Assembly (NCBI RefSeq): GCF_902459705.1
Contig: NZ_CABPRU010000016.1
Coordinates: 1-64,000, forward strand
Direction of reading: 5' to 3'
Source of the DNA: Pandoraea terrigena
GTDB taxonomy: Bacteria > Pseudomonadota > Gammaproteobacteria > Burkholderiales > Burkholderiaceae
Length of the DNA stretch: 64,000 nucleotides
The notes beneath the pieces were generated by a model. The model had not been told where the DNA came from. It saw only the letters and a list, made by a program, of their open reading frames with translations, and ran no database searches. Position numbers and translations under genes: made by a program. How positions within the stretch are numbered: the first letter of the stretch is position 1; every line of letters begins with the position of its first letter. Positions 1 through 7,792 of this stretch are shown here, in pieces.

Positions 1-95
1 TTCACGTTCGCAATATCGACGCCACTGCCGTCGCTCTTCACGCGAACCTTTACGTTGTAATCCACTACCCGTTTGACCGGTACCAGGATCTTCAT
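1..95 (-). CDS. etfB: Electron transfer flavoprotein beta subunit, N-terminal part (cut by window edge)
   Basis: Only the first 31 codons are inside the window. The reverse strand reads [20 protein letters not shown] and continues to the edge, which is the usual opening of EtfB in beta-proteobacteria. EtfB, with EtfA, forms the FAD- and AMP-binding heterodimer that takes electrons from acyl-CoA and other dehydrogenases and passes them to ETF-ubiquinone oxidoreductase. A good ribosome site (GGAG) lies about 7 bases before the ATG, so the start is secure. A perfect palindrome and a TATAAT box lie just upstream. The rest of the gene and any etfA lie outside the window. Confidence 0.85.
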   Translation of the reverse strand, partial: MKILVPVKRVVDYNVKVRVKSDGSGVDIANV

Positions 96-464
96 GAACT
101 CGCTCCAAAGTTACGTTAACGTCAATCCACTGTCATTATAACCACACAGCGAACGACGCATTTATTGCCAATTTGCCGCATTTTGAGGCATCAACTCGTC
201 ATGTCCCGCGGATTTGACGCCCATGCGCGATTCTTCAGATAGCTGTGCCGGAACGCGGCTGGCGCGCGCTTTCACGCAGCCACCCAGCCCCGAACGATCG
301 TGCTATTTTTATGTAAAACGCGACGTGCGGCCAGCCCCCGTGTGGTGCATTTCCTCTAGAGAAATCACCCCGCCGCCCGGGCGCCTATGATCGAATGGCG
401 CACCCCACATTCGCTGTGCCATCGCACGCGCGACGGCCACCCGGCCAACGCGCCAGGAGGAGAC
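96..464. other. Divergent intergenic region etfB / lipase
   Basis: These 369 bases separate the divergent etfB and hydrolase genes. The etfB side holds the palindrome at 111-125 and a TATAAT at 135-140 (minus strand). The rest holds no ORF I would defend. The open frame can be extended upstream of the hydrolase to 387, but no ribosome site supports that start. Confidence 0.6.
111..125 (-). promoter_or_regulatory. Palindromic operator candidate upstream of etfB
   Basis: Positions 113-122 read ACGTTAACGT, a perfect 10-base palindrome that extends with mismatches to TTGACGTTAACGTAA on the minus strand. It lies 16-30 bases upstream of the etfB start. From memory it resembles the MerR-type LiuR box reported for branched-chain amino acid and acyl-CoA catabolism genes in proteobacteria; I could not check this. 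A TATAAT hexamer on the minus strand at 135-140 would place the palindrome just after the transcription start. Confidence 0.45.
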
Positions 465-1370
465 ATGACTATGTATGCCGAATCGCGTCTGCAAGCCAGC
501 GACGGCCTTTCCCTTCACGTCCATTGCTGGTTGCCCGATACCGGCGGAGAACGATCACGCGCAGTGGTAGCCATCGTCCACGGGATGGGCGAGCATGGCG
601 GGCGTTATGCGCGGCTGGCCGAACATTTCGCCACGCACGGCCTGGCCACCGTCAGCTACGACCTTCGCGGGCACGGTCGCTCGGGCGGTGCGCGCATCTT
701 CGTGAAGCATTTCGACGAGTACCTCGACGACACCGAAATCTTCCTCACCCACGTGCGAGCGCAGTTCGGCCCGACGCCGCTGTTCCTGCTCGGCCACAGC
801 ATGGGGGGCACTATCGCGGCGCTGTACACCATTACCCGGGCACCGGCGAGCGTGCGCGCACTGATGCTGAGCAGCCCCGCGCTCGCGCCAGGAGAGCCCG
901 TTGCGCCATGGATGTTGAAGGTCGGGCGCTGGGTGTCGCGGTGGCTTCCCAAGGTGCCCGTCTTCAAGCTCGATCCGGCGATGATCGCGCGCGACAAGGC
1001 CGTGGTAGCCGCAGCGAAGCAGGATCCGCTCAACACCTATCGCGGCACGCCGGCGCGCACCGCCGCCGAGCTGCTCGACGCGATGGCGCGCATTCACGCC
1101 AATGCCGACGCGCTGCATCTGCCCCTTTACATCTTCCATGGCACGGCCGACCGGCTCACCGCCCCGTGGGCAAGCGAGCAATTCCACAGCAACGCCGGCT
1201 CGCTGGACAAGACACTGCGCCTCTACCCCGGACACTTTCACGAAACGCTCAACGATTTCGGCCGCGAGAAGGTCATCGACGAACTGACGCAATGGCTGTT
1301 GCAACACCTGCCCGCGCCGCCATCGGCACAGCCGACCCAAGCCGCATTTGGCACGCACGACAGCGCCTGA
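465..1370 (+). CDS. Alpha/beta hydrolase, monoacylglycerol lipase / lysophospholipase type
   Basis: A 301-residue serine hydrolase of the alpha/beta fold, monoglyceride lipase/PldB-like group. The nucleophile elbow GHSMGG puts the catalytic Ser at about 112. The acid is probably Asp229 (HGTADRLT) and the base His259 (GHFHE). The oxyanion-hole loop HGMGEHGGRY is at about 39-48. No signal peptide is seen, so it should act in the cytoplasm on monoacylglycerols or lysophospholipids; the substrate is inferred from family only. I chose ATG 465 because AGGAGGAG at 455-462 precedes it; ATG 471 is a close alternative. It stands alone, 126 bases before the ferredoxin reductase. Confidence 0.85.
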   Translation: MTMYAESRLQASDGLSLHVHCWLPDTGGERSRAVVAIVHGMGEHGGRYARLAEHFATHGLATVSYDLRGHGRSGGARIFVKHFDEYLDDTEIFLTHVRAQFGPTPLFLLGHSMGGTIAALYTITRAPASVRALMLSSPALAPGEPVAPWMLKVGRWVSRWLPKVPVFKLDPAMIARDKAVVAAAKQDPLNTYRGTPARTAAELLDAMARIHANADALHLPLYIFHGTADRLTAPWASEQFHSNAGSLDKTLRLYPGHFHETLNDFGREKVIDELTQWLLQHLPAPPSAQPTQAAFGTHDSA

Positions 1371-1496
1371 GCGCCTGGGCACTCGCGCCCGCTTCCAGCC
1401 AAACACCCGGAACCCTGTATGCGAACAGGGTCTCGCCACGCGCGCCGTCGCTGCGCGCTACACTGAACACGTGTGGAACCGCGAGGAGCCTCAGGC

Positions 1497-2276
1497 ATGC
1501 AAGCGCAGACGAAATACTCGCCGCAAACGGTCACCGGCATGCATTTCTGGACGCCGACGATCTTCAGTATCAAGACCACCCGACCGCCCGGCTTGCAATT
1601 TACGGCGGGACAGTTCGTGCGGGTCGGACTTCCCGAGGACGACAGCGAAGGGGCCGAGATGATCTGGCGACCATTTTCGTTGGTGAATTCCCCCGCCGAA
1701 GATACCTTGGAATTCTACGCAATCACGATTCCCGAAGGGAAGCTCACGCCGCGCCTGGCGCAGCTCAAGGTCGGTGACACGCTGTTCGTGGATCACACCG
1801 CCTACGGCTTCCTGACGCTCGACCGATTCACCGGCGGCGAGGATCTCTGGCTGCTTGCCACTGGCACGGGCCTGGCGCCCTTCATGTCGATCCTGCGCGA
1901 CCCGGCGGTATGGCATCGCTTCAAACGGCTCTTCGTCGTGCACAGCGTGCGCTGGGAGCACGACCTCGCTTATTACGACGAATTGAAGCACTTCTCGCAC
2001 CCCGACGTCGATCCGTCACTGGTCGAGAAACTTCACTTCGCCGTGAGCGTGACGCGTGAGCAAACACCCGGCGCCCTGCATGGACGTCTGACGTCGCTGC
2101 TGGCATCGGGAGAACTGGAGAAAGCGATGGGGGCGACGCTTGACCCGAGCACGTCGCGCATCATGGTTTGCGGCAATCCAGACATGATCAAGGCGTCGCG
2201 CGCCTGGTTCACCGACAAGGGCTACGCCGTAAGCCGCACGGCAATGCCCGGACCGCTCGTGTTGGAAAAGCAGTGA
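1497..2276 (+). CDS. fpr: Ferredoxin--NADP+ reductase
   Basis: A 259-residue FAD-dependent reductase of the bacterial Fpr family. The N-terminal FAD-binding barrel carries the FTAGQFVRVGL and RPFSLVNSP segments. The C-terminal NADP-binding domain begins with LLATGTGLAPFMSILRD. It transfers electrons between NADPH and ferredoxin or flavodoxin, and homologues serve oxidative-stress defence and Fe-S cluster supply. ATG 1497 is chosen over the in-frame GTG at 1473 because GAGGAG at 1483-1488 is well spaced from it. The length matches Fpr (about 256-260 residues). It converges on the enoyl-CoA hydratase; the 79-base gap shows no clear terminator. Confidence 0.9.
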   Translation: MQAQTKYSPQTVTGMHFWTPTIFSIKTTRPPGLQFTAGQFVRVGLPEDDSEGAEMIWRPFSLVNSPAEDTLEFYAITIPEGKLTPRLAQLKVGDTLFVDHTAYGFLTLDRFTGGEDLWLLATGTGLAPFMSILRDPAVWHRFKRLFVVHSVRWEHDLAYYDELKHFSHPDVDPSLVEKLHFAVSVTREQTPGALHGRLTSLLASGELEKAMGATLDPSTSRIMVCGNPDMIKASRAWFTDKGYAVSRTAMPGPLVLEKQ

Positions 2277-2355
2277 TCATGCGTAAAAAGTGCGGGAGCA
2301 TCGGGAGCGCTGTTCGACGTCCCTTACCCGTCGCGGGCTTCGGGCGTCGCCGCTG

Positions 2356-3180
2356 TCAGTCGGACGGCTTCGCCCAGTCGGGGGCGCGCTTCTCGATGAA
2401 CGCTTGCACACCTTCGAGGGCACATTCGTCCATCATGTTGCAGGCCATCGTCTGCCCCGCCATCTGGTAGGCGGCCTCAATGCCGGTCTCGACCTGACGG
2501 TAGAACAACTGCTTGCCCGCCGCCACCGCCGCTGCGGGCTTGGCCAGGATCGAGCCGCATAGCGCCGCCACTTCCGCGTCGAGGCGCTCCATCGCCACCA
2601 CGCGATTGACGAGACCGCGCTCGCGGGCCGTCTGTGCGTCGATGAAATCGCCCGTGAGCAGCATCTCCATCGCCTGCTTGCGTGTGAGATTGCGAGAGAG
2701 TGCCACGCCCGGCGTTGCACAGAAGAGGCCGACGTTGATGCCGGAGACAGCGAAGCGCGCCGCCGACGTCGCCACCGCGAGATCACACATCGCGACCAAC
2801 TGACACCCCGCCGCCGTTGCAAGGCCGTGCACGCGAGCAATGACCGGCTGCGGCATGCGCTGCATCGTCAGCATCACGCGCGTGCATTGATTGAACAGCG
2901 CACGGTAGCCGTCGAGCGACGGATCGGCTCGCATTTCCTTGAGATCGTGTCCGGCACAGAACGCCGGGCCGGCGGCGCCCAGCACGACCACGCGCGCGTC
3001 GGCATCGCGGGCGGTGTCGTCGAGCGCGCCTTGCAGCGCGTCGAGCATCGCTGTCGAGAGGGCGTTGAAATGCCGCGGGCGATTCAGTGTCAGCGTGACC
3101 ACACCGGCCAGTTTGCCCTCGCCTCGCGTGACGAGGACCAGCGGCTCAGGCGTTGCGGTCGTCGCGTCGGATGCCGTCAT
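2356..3180 (-). CDS. Enoyl-CoA hydratase/isomerase family protein
   Basis: A 274-residue crotonase-fold protein. The CoA-binding/oxyanion segment FCAGHDLKEM is at about 74-83, and a second glycine-rich segment (HGLATAAGCQLVA) follows at about 118-130. The usual second catalytic Glu is not obvious, since the region reads CATPGVALSRN, so true hydratase activity is uncertain. The closest pattern I recognise is the ECHDC3-like group (enoyl-CoA hydratase domain-containing protein 3). A GGGAGA ribosome site precedes ATG 3180. It lies 59 bases after the deacetylase-like gene on the same strand, so the two may be co-transcribed. Confidence 0.82.
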   Translation of the reverse strand: MTASDATTATPEPLVLVTRGEGKLAGVVTLTLNRPRHFNALSTAMLDALQGALDDTARDADARVVVLGAAGPAFCAGHDLKEMRADPSLDGYRALFNQCTRVMLTMQRMPQPVIARVHGLATAAGCQLVAMCDLAVATSAARFAVSGINVGLFCATPGVALSRNLTRKQAMEMLLTGDFIDAQTARERGLVNRVVAMERLDAEVAALCGSILAKPAAAVAAGKQLFYRQVETGIEAAYQMAGQTMACNMMDECALEGVQAFIEKRAPDWAKPSD

Positions 3181-3239
3181 GGTCGTCTCCCGTACCGCGT
3201 CGGTCCGCGCGGCATCGCATAGTCATCCAGCGTGGAATA

Positions 3240-4163
3240 TCAAACGTCGGCGAGCACCTTCAGATGCGCCACGACACTGCGGCCGAGGGCCGAAAGGTTG
3301 TAGCCGCCTTCCAGGCAGCTCACGATACGTCCATTCGCATGACGATCCGCCACCGCTTTCACGCGCTCGGTGATCCACGCAAAGTCCGCCTCGGTCAGGC
3401 CAAGATTGCCGAGATCGTCTTCGCGGTGTGCGTCGAAGCCCGCCGAGAAGAAGATCATTTCCGGACGGAACGCGTCGAGCTGGCTCAGCCAGCCGTAGTC
3501 GATCGCCTCACGCACCTGCATGCCCGGGGTACGCGCGGCGAGCGGGATGTTGAGCATGTTGGGGGCCGGATCGACCGCGCCGGAAAACGGGTAGAACGGA
3601 TGCTGGAAAATACCGCACATCAGCACGCGTTCATCGTTGCCGAAGGCGGCTTCCGTGCCATTGCCGTGATGCACGTCGAAGTCGACGATCGCCACCCGCG
3701 AGAGCCCATGCACTTCAAGCGCATGCGCGGCGGCAATCGCCACGTTGTTGAACAGACAGAAGCCCATGGCGCGCGTGGGCGTGGCGTGATGGCCCGGCGG
3801 ACGCACGCTGCAAAAGGCGTTGTCGAGTTCGCCGCGAAGCACGGCATCGGTCGCCGCGATCGCCGCACCGGCCGCACGCGTGGCTGCGCGCCACGAATAC
3901 GGATTGAGCAGCGTATCGGGATCGATCGGGAAGTAGCCCGACTCGGGGATGTTGTCGCGAATGAAGTCGATGTGATCCTGCGTGTGCACGAGCCGCAGGC
4001 TGGCCTCGTCGGCCGCCGGGGCTTCACGGCGCTCGAGCAGGCCATCGATGCGCCCGGCGATCAATTGGTCCTCGATGGCACGCAGCCGTTCGGGACATTC
4101 CGGATGCCACTCGCCCATTTCGTGACGGATGCAATCGGGGTGCGTATAAAACCCGGTAGCCAT
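3240..4163 (-). CDS. Histone deacetylase family protein (zinc amidohydrolase)
   Basis: A 307-residue member of the arginase/deacetylase fold, bacterial histone-deacetylase-like amidohydrolase group. Visible active-site blocks are RPPGHHA (charge-relay histidines), DFDVHHGNGTE (zinc-ligand Asp and His) and FSAGFDAHREDDLG (zinc-ligand Asp). In bacteria such enzymes deacetylate polyamines or small acetyl-amides, or act on acetyl-lysine; the substrate here cannot be told from sequence. The length is normal and there is no signal peptide. The ribosome site before ATG 4163 is weak. It is divergent from mltB, with 429 bases between them. Confidence 0.88.
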   Translation of the reverse strand: MATGFYTHPDCIRHEMGEWHPECPERLRAIEDQLIAGRIDGLLERREAPAADEASLRLVHTQDHIDFIRDNIPESGYFPIDPDTLLNPYSWRAATRAAGAAIAATDAVLRGELDNAFCSVRPPGHHATPTRAMGFCLFNNVAIAAAHALEVHGLSRVAIVDFDVHHGNGTEAAFGNDERVLMCGIFQHPFYPFSGAVDPAPNMLNIPLAARTPGMQVREAIDYGWLSQLDAFRPEMIFFSAGFDAHREDDLGNLGLTEADFAWITERVKAVADRHANGRIVSCLEGGYNLSALGRSVVAHLKVLADV

Positions 4164-4592
4164 TCGTTGTGTCGCCTATCGCGTCGAATCGTTATAGTGG
4201 GTCGGGCGGGGGATGCCCGCCGCGCCGTGCGCCTCGCACCCGGTAGCGGCCGGGCGGAGTGCGTGGCATGCGGTGCCGCACTGCACTGGCACACGCGTGC
4301 CGATGGCCGGCATCCCCCATGAGTCCTGTCTCGGACAGTGCTCAGGCCTTAAGGTATCACAGGTGCACTCGGTTATACTGCCAAGCAGTCTCCCAGCAGA
4401 CCCGTGTCAGCCGGCAAGTGCCGATCCCCCGAAATTCGGGACGGCAGCGACCGGCATGAATGGTTGACGCGCCAGACAGCCGCACGCATCGGAACACGCC
4501 GATGCGCACGGCCGACGCATCAACGCGACTAACGCGACGGCGGCCCAAGTGGCTGTGTTGCCTACGGACTTCATACAGGCCTGACAGACAGC
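4164..4592. other. Divergent intergenic region, deacetylase / mltB
   Basis: There is no credible gene here. I see GGGGGATGCC at 4208-4217 and its reverse complement at 4309-4318, which could close a large structured loop, and a small CTGTC/GACAG hairpin at 4326-4338. TATACT at 4374-4379 is a possible -10 for mltB, with a poor -35 (TTAAGG, 19-base spacing). Confidence 0.5.
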
Positions 4593-5822
4593 ATGACATT
4601 ACCGGTACGGATGTACGATTCGCTCCCGACGGCGCACACGCGCCCGACCTATCGACCGGACACTGACCGCCTTCGCGCGGCTGCCTTGCGCAAACGTGCC
4701 GCCCCCCCCTTCCTTTCGCGACTGTCGCGGCTCGCCTATACGTTCGGCGTTGTGCTGTGCGCCGGCTCGTTCGCGCTGACCTGTGCTGGCGCGCACGCGC
4801 AAGCACGTGCCAAAACGGTCGCGCAGGCGGAGTTCGAGGAAGAGGTCGTGCCGCAACGCTATGCGGCGAATCCCGACGTCGACGCGTTCATCAACGACGT
4901 CGTGGCGCGCGACGGATTCGATCGCGCCGAGCTGCAGCGAGTCTTCTCTCGCGTGGTGTTCTCGCAGACAGCCGCGCGCCTGGCCGCACCGCCCGCCACG
5001 CCCGGCCAGAAGAACTGGGCACGGTACGAGCGGAATTTTCTCGACAACACGCGCATCAACGGTGGCGTACGTTTCTGGAACCAGAACGCCGCAGCCCTAT
5101 CGCGCGCCGCGAAGCAGTATGGCGTGCCCGAAGAGATCATCGTCGCCATCATCGGTGTCGAGACCATCTACGGGCGTCACATGGGCAACTTCCGCACCAT
5201 CGATGCGCTCACCACGCTGGCGTTCGACTATCCGCCCGCCCGCAACCGGTCGGAGCGCATGGCGCTGTTTCGCAATGAGCTGGAGAACCTGTTGCTCTAC
5301 GCACGCGAGCGCGGTGTCGATCCGTTCTCCATTTATGGCTCTTATGCGGGCGCCATCGGCATTCCGCAGTTCATGCCGTCCTCGATCCGCAACTACGCGG
5401 TCGACTACACCGGCGATGGCAAGATCAACCTGACGAACGACGTGGCCGACGCCATCGGCAGCGTCGCCAACTTCCTCACGCTGCACGGCTGGCAGGCAAA
5501 ACAACCGATCGTCTGGAATATCGCCGGGGATCGCGGCAGCCAGGGGCTGGCCGAAGCCGGCGCCGACGGGCAACCCGAGCCGCATTGGAAGCTCGGCGAC
5601 TTCATCAAGGCCGGCATGCTGATGAACGAGCCGCGGCTCGACGTGGGGGCATCACTCGACACGCCGGTGCTCATCGTCGATCTGCCCACGCCGGGACAGG
5701 CGACCCAATACCGCATGGGCCTGACCAACTTCTATGTGCTCACACGCTACAACCGCAGCTTTTTCTACGCAATGACGGTGTACGACCTGGCCGACGCGAT
5801 CAAGGCCGCACGCGCGCCGTGA
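4593..5822 (+). CDS. mltB: Lytic murein transglycosylase B
   Basis: A 409-residue MltB-family lytic transglycosylase (SLT_2 domain, GH103). It cleaves the MurNAc-GlcNAc bond of peptidoglycan to give 1,6-anhydro products. The catalytic Glu sits in IIGVETIYGRHMGNF (about residue 190), and the family block SYAGAIGIPQFMPSS is at about 249-263. A hydrophobic segment at about 49-70 ending in GAHAQA should direct export. It has no lipobox, unlike E. coli MltB. The leader before it is unusually long; a TTG at 4686 is an alternative start giving a normal signal peptide. Eight C in a row at 4702-4709 lie in this leader. Confidence 0.87.
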   Translation: MTLPVRMYDSLPTAHTRPTYRPDTDRLRAAALRKRAAPPFLSRLSRLAYTFGVVLCAGSFALTCAGAHAQARAKTVAQAEFEEEVVPQRYAANPDVDAFINDVVARDGFDRAELQRVFSRVVFSQTAARLAAPPATPGQKNWARYERNFLDNTRINGGVRFWNQNAAALSRAAKQYGVPEEIIVAIIGVETIYGRHMGNFRTIDALTTLAFDYPPARNRSERMALFRNELENLLLYARERGVDPFSIYGSYAGAIGIPQFMPSSIRNYAVDYTGDGKINLTNDVADAIGSVANFLTLHGWQAKQPIVWNIAGDRGSQGLAEAGADGQPEPHWKLGDFIKAGMLMNEPRLDVGASLDTPVLIVDLPTPGQATQYRMGLTNFYVLTRYNRSFFYAMTVYDLADAIKAARAP

Positions 5823-5847
5823 CGCGGGAGACCGCGCGGCGCTCGCC

Positions 5848-5882
5848 ATGAACAACGGGACCCGCTGGGTCCCGTTGTTCAT
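5848..5882. terminator. Hairpin between convergent mltB and cysM
   Basis: A perfect 16-base inverted repeat (5848-5863 with 5867-5882) with a 3-base loop. It lies between the stop codons of mltB (5822) and cysM (5927), so it can serve both strands. There is no T-run on either side, so it may be an atypical terminator or an RNA 3'-end stabiliser. Confidence 0.7.
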
Positions 5883-5926
5883 GGTACGTCCCGTCACCGG
5901 CGCGGCACCGAGGGCACCGCTGCGCG

Positions 5927-6829
5927 TCACGCCGGGAACACCCCGGTCGACAAGTAGCGATCACCGCGATCGCACACGACGAACACGATGGTGGCGTTCT
6001 CGACTTCACGCGCCAGATTCAACGCGATATGGCAGGCACCTGCGGCCGAGACGCCGCAGAAGATACCCTCTTCCGCCGCAAGACGGCGCGCCATGATTTC
6101 CGCTTCCGCCTGCGTCACGGAGATCGTGCGATCCACACGCGCGCGGTCGAAAATCTTCGGCAAATAGGCTTCCGGCCACTTCCGGATACCCGGGATGCGC
6201 GACCCTTCGGCCGGCTCGGCACCGATGATCTGTACTGCTTCGTTCTGCTCTTTCAGATACTGCGACACGCCCATGATTGTGCCCGTCGTGCCCATCGCCG
6301 AAACAAAGTGCGTGATGCGACCTTCGGTATCGCGCCAGATCTCCGGGCCGGTGCCTTCGTAGTGCGCGAGCGGGTTGTCCGGGTTGGCGAACTGGTCGAG
6401 GATGGTGCCGCGTCCATCGCGCTGCATCTGCTCGGCGAGGTCGCGGGCGTACTCCATGCCGCCCTTGACCGGCGTGAGGATGATCTCGGCCCCATAGGCG
6501 CCCATGCTCTGACGGCGCTCGATGGAGAGGTCCTCCGGCATGACGAGGACCATCTTGTAGCCGCGAATGGCCGCGGCCATCGCCAGGGCGATGCCGGTGT
6601 TGCCCGAGGTGGCTTCAATGAGCGTATCGCCCGGCTTGATGCGACCCCGCAGTTCCGCGTGCTTGATCATCGACAACGCCGGACGATCTTTCACCGATCC
6701 CGCCGGATTGTTGCCCTCGAGCTTGCCGAGAATCACGTTGTTGCGGCGACGAATTTCGTCGTCCGGCAAACGCATCAGTTGTACCAGCGGCGTATTGCCG
6801 ATGGTGTCTTCGATAGTCTTATAGGCCAT
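5927..6829 (-). CDS. cysM: Cysteine synthase B (O-acetylserine sulfhydrylase)
   Basis: A 300-residue PLP enzyme that makes cysteine from O-acetylserine and sulfide or thiosulfate. The Schiff-base lysine is Lys47 in NPAGSVKDRP. The phosphate/substrate loop TSGNTG is at 74-79, and EAEIMARRLAAEEGIFCGVS carries the C-terminal serine region. The length fits CysM (about 300) rather than CysK (about 320). The frame stays open upstream to 7156, but MAYKTIEDTIGNTPLVQLMR is the family N-terminus, so ATG 6829 is the start. The ribosome site is weak. The gene ends opposite mltB. Confidence 0.93.
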   Translation of the reverse strand: MAYKTIEDTIGNTPLVQLMRLPDDEIRRRNNVILGKLEGNNPAGSVKDRPALSMIKHAELRGRIKPGDTLIEATSGNTGIALAMAAAIRGYKMVLVMPEDLSIERRQSMGAYGAEIILTPVKGGMEYARDLAEQMQRDGRGTILDQFANPDNPLAHYEGTGPEIWRDTEGRITHFVSAMGTTGTIMGVSQYLKEQNEAVQIIGAEPAEGSRIPGIRKWPEAYLPKIFDRARVDRTISVTQAEAEIMARRLAAEEGIFCGVSAAGACHIALNLAREVENATIVFVVCDRGDRYLSTGVFPA

Positions 6830-6893
6830 TGCGCTAAGCTTTTTCGGTCGGGAATCAAAACATTCTAATCCACCGGCCATGACTGCGCTCACG

Positions 6894-6935
6894 GTGGGGG
6901 GTCGGCCGGGCATCGCAATGGCCAATGCCCGACCC
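6894..6935 (-). other. Imperfect hairpin downstream of the comEA-like gene
   Basis: GGGCAT (6908-6913) pairs with ATGCCC (6925-6930). The flanking GTGGGG and CCCCAC can extend the stem with bulges. It lies just after the comEA-like stop codon (6945) on the minus strand and before cysM. No T-run follows, so it is only a possible weak terminator or processing site. Confidence 0.35.
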
Positions 6936-6944
6936 CACCCGACG

Positions 6945-7616
6945 TCAGAGCTTCGGGGCGCTGGCCGCCGCCGGGGCCTTGGCCTTCCTGGATTTGGACG
7001 GCTTTGCCGGAACTGCCTCGGGTGCCGACGGCGCCGCGCCAGCCTTGCCCGCCTTGCCCGCCTTGCCCGCCTTGGCATCCTTGGCATCCTTGGCATCCTT
7101 CGACTGCTTCGACCGCTTCGACCGCTTCGACTTGGCCGCCTTCGCGTCCGGTGCACCTGCGGAGGATGCCGCCGCGGGGGCCGGTGTCGCCGGCTTGGCC
7201 GACATGGCGGTGGCTCCGACCTCAGCCGGCTTCATCGTCGAGGCCGCGGCAGGCGGCGGCGTGGGTGCCTTTTGCGTAGCCGCCGACGGTACGGGCGCCA
7301 CCGGTTTCATCGGCTTGGGCGCCGCCGGTGACGCAGGGGCGGCAACGCCGCCTTGCCCGTTGATCGTCATGCCTGCGGATTCCAGTGTGGAGACAGACTT
7401 GGCGCCCAATCCCTTGACACGTTTGGCAACGTCCGCCGCATCCTTATAAGGGCCGTGGGCGTTACGCTCCTCGATGATGGCTTTGGATTTGACCGGCCCG
7501 ATGCCCTTGAGCGATTCGAGCTGCGCCTGGTCGGCGGTATTGATGTCGACGGCGGCCATGGCCAGACCGCACAGGGCAAAAAAGGCAACAACCGCCAGCA
7601 AAAACTTGCGAAGCAT
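6945..7616 (-). CDS. ComEA-like helix-hairpin-helix protein with basic low-complexity tail
   Basis: A 223-residue secreted protein. Residues 1-21 form a signal peptide ending LAMA. Residues 22-90 form the ComEA helix-hairpin-helix fold (VDINTADQAQLESLKGIGPV), which binds DNA without sequence preference. From about 90 the protein is an Ala/Pro/Lys-rich tail with tandem KDA and AGK triplets and Lys/Ser/Arg runs, like a histone H1 tail. Typical short beta-proteobacterial ComEA proteins stop soon after the fold (about 90-120 residues). The likely role is periplasmic DNA binding during uptake; the tail would add non-specific DNA affinity. The matching DNA at about 7040-7130 is itself repetitive (9-base units) and may vary in length between strains. 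Confidence 0.8.
   Translation of the reverse strand: MLRKFLLAVVAFFALCGLAMAAVDINTADQAQLESLKGIGPVKSKAIIEERNAHGPYKDAADVAKRVKGLGAKSVSTLESAGMTINGQGGVAAPASPAAPKPMKPVAPVPSAATQKAPTPPPAAASTMKPAEVGATAMSAKPATPAPAAASSAGAPDAKAAKSKRSKRSKQSKDAKDAKDAKAGKAGKAGKAGAAPSAPEAVPAKPSKSRKAKAPAAASAPKL
7040..7130. repeat. Short tandem repeats in the comEA-like tail
   Basis: On the plus strand, nine-base units CCCGCCTTG and CATCCTTGG each occur about three times in succession, followed by repeats of TTCGACCGC type. They encode the AGK, KDA and Lys/Arg/Ser repeats of the tail on the minus strand. Such arrays can gain or lose units by slippage without breaking the frame. Confidence 0.6.
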
Positions 7617-7744
7617 GATGTGTTCCTTATGAAGTCACTCGGACAAGTATCGAGGATGACGTGGATACCCTCGATACCCCCGATTATTCCTTAACGTCCA
7701 GGAACGTCTACGGATGACATCATCTGCACTGGGCCCAAAACAGA

Positions 7745-7768
7745 ACGGGGAGCCGTCTGGCTCCCCGT
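7745..7768 (-). terminator. Intrinsic terminator after hldD
   Basis: A perfect 10-base stem (7745-7754 with 7759-7768) and a 4-base loop. On the minus strand it is followed by TTCTGTTTT. It lies 24 bases after the hldD stop and should end the cmk-to-hldD gene string. Confidence 0.8.
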
Positions 7769-7792
7769 CGGTCTGGCGCTGCGTATCGCCAT

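Noticed and set aside
387-464. Upstream extension of the lipase to ATG 387
   Set aside because: The AGGAGGAG at 455-462 directly precedes ATG 465, and the extension has no hydrolase similarity.
3153-4322. 389-codon plus-strand frame opposite the deacetylase gene
   Set aside because: Antisense to conserved active-site blocks of the amidohydrolase; no independent support.
7040-7130. CRISPR-like array in the repetitive stretch
   Set aside because: The repeats are 9-base contiguous units inside a coding tail, with no spacers.
6830-7156. Upstream extension of cysM
   Set aside because: The extra 109 residues are Arg/Pro-rich and lie antisense to nothing conserved in the CysM family; MAYKTIEDTIGNTPLV is the family start.
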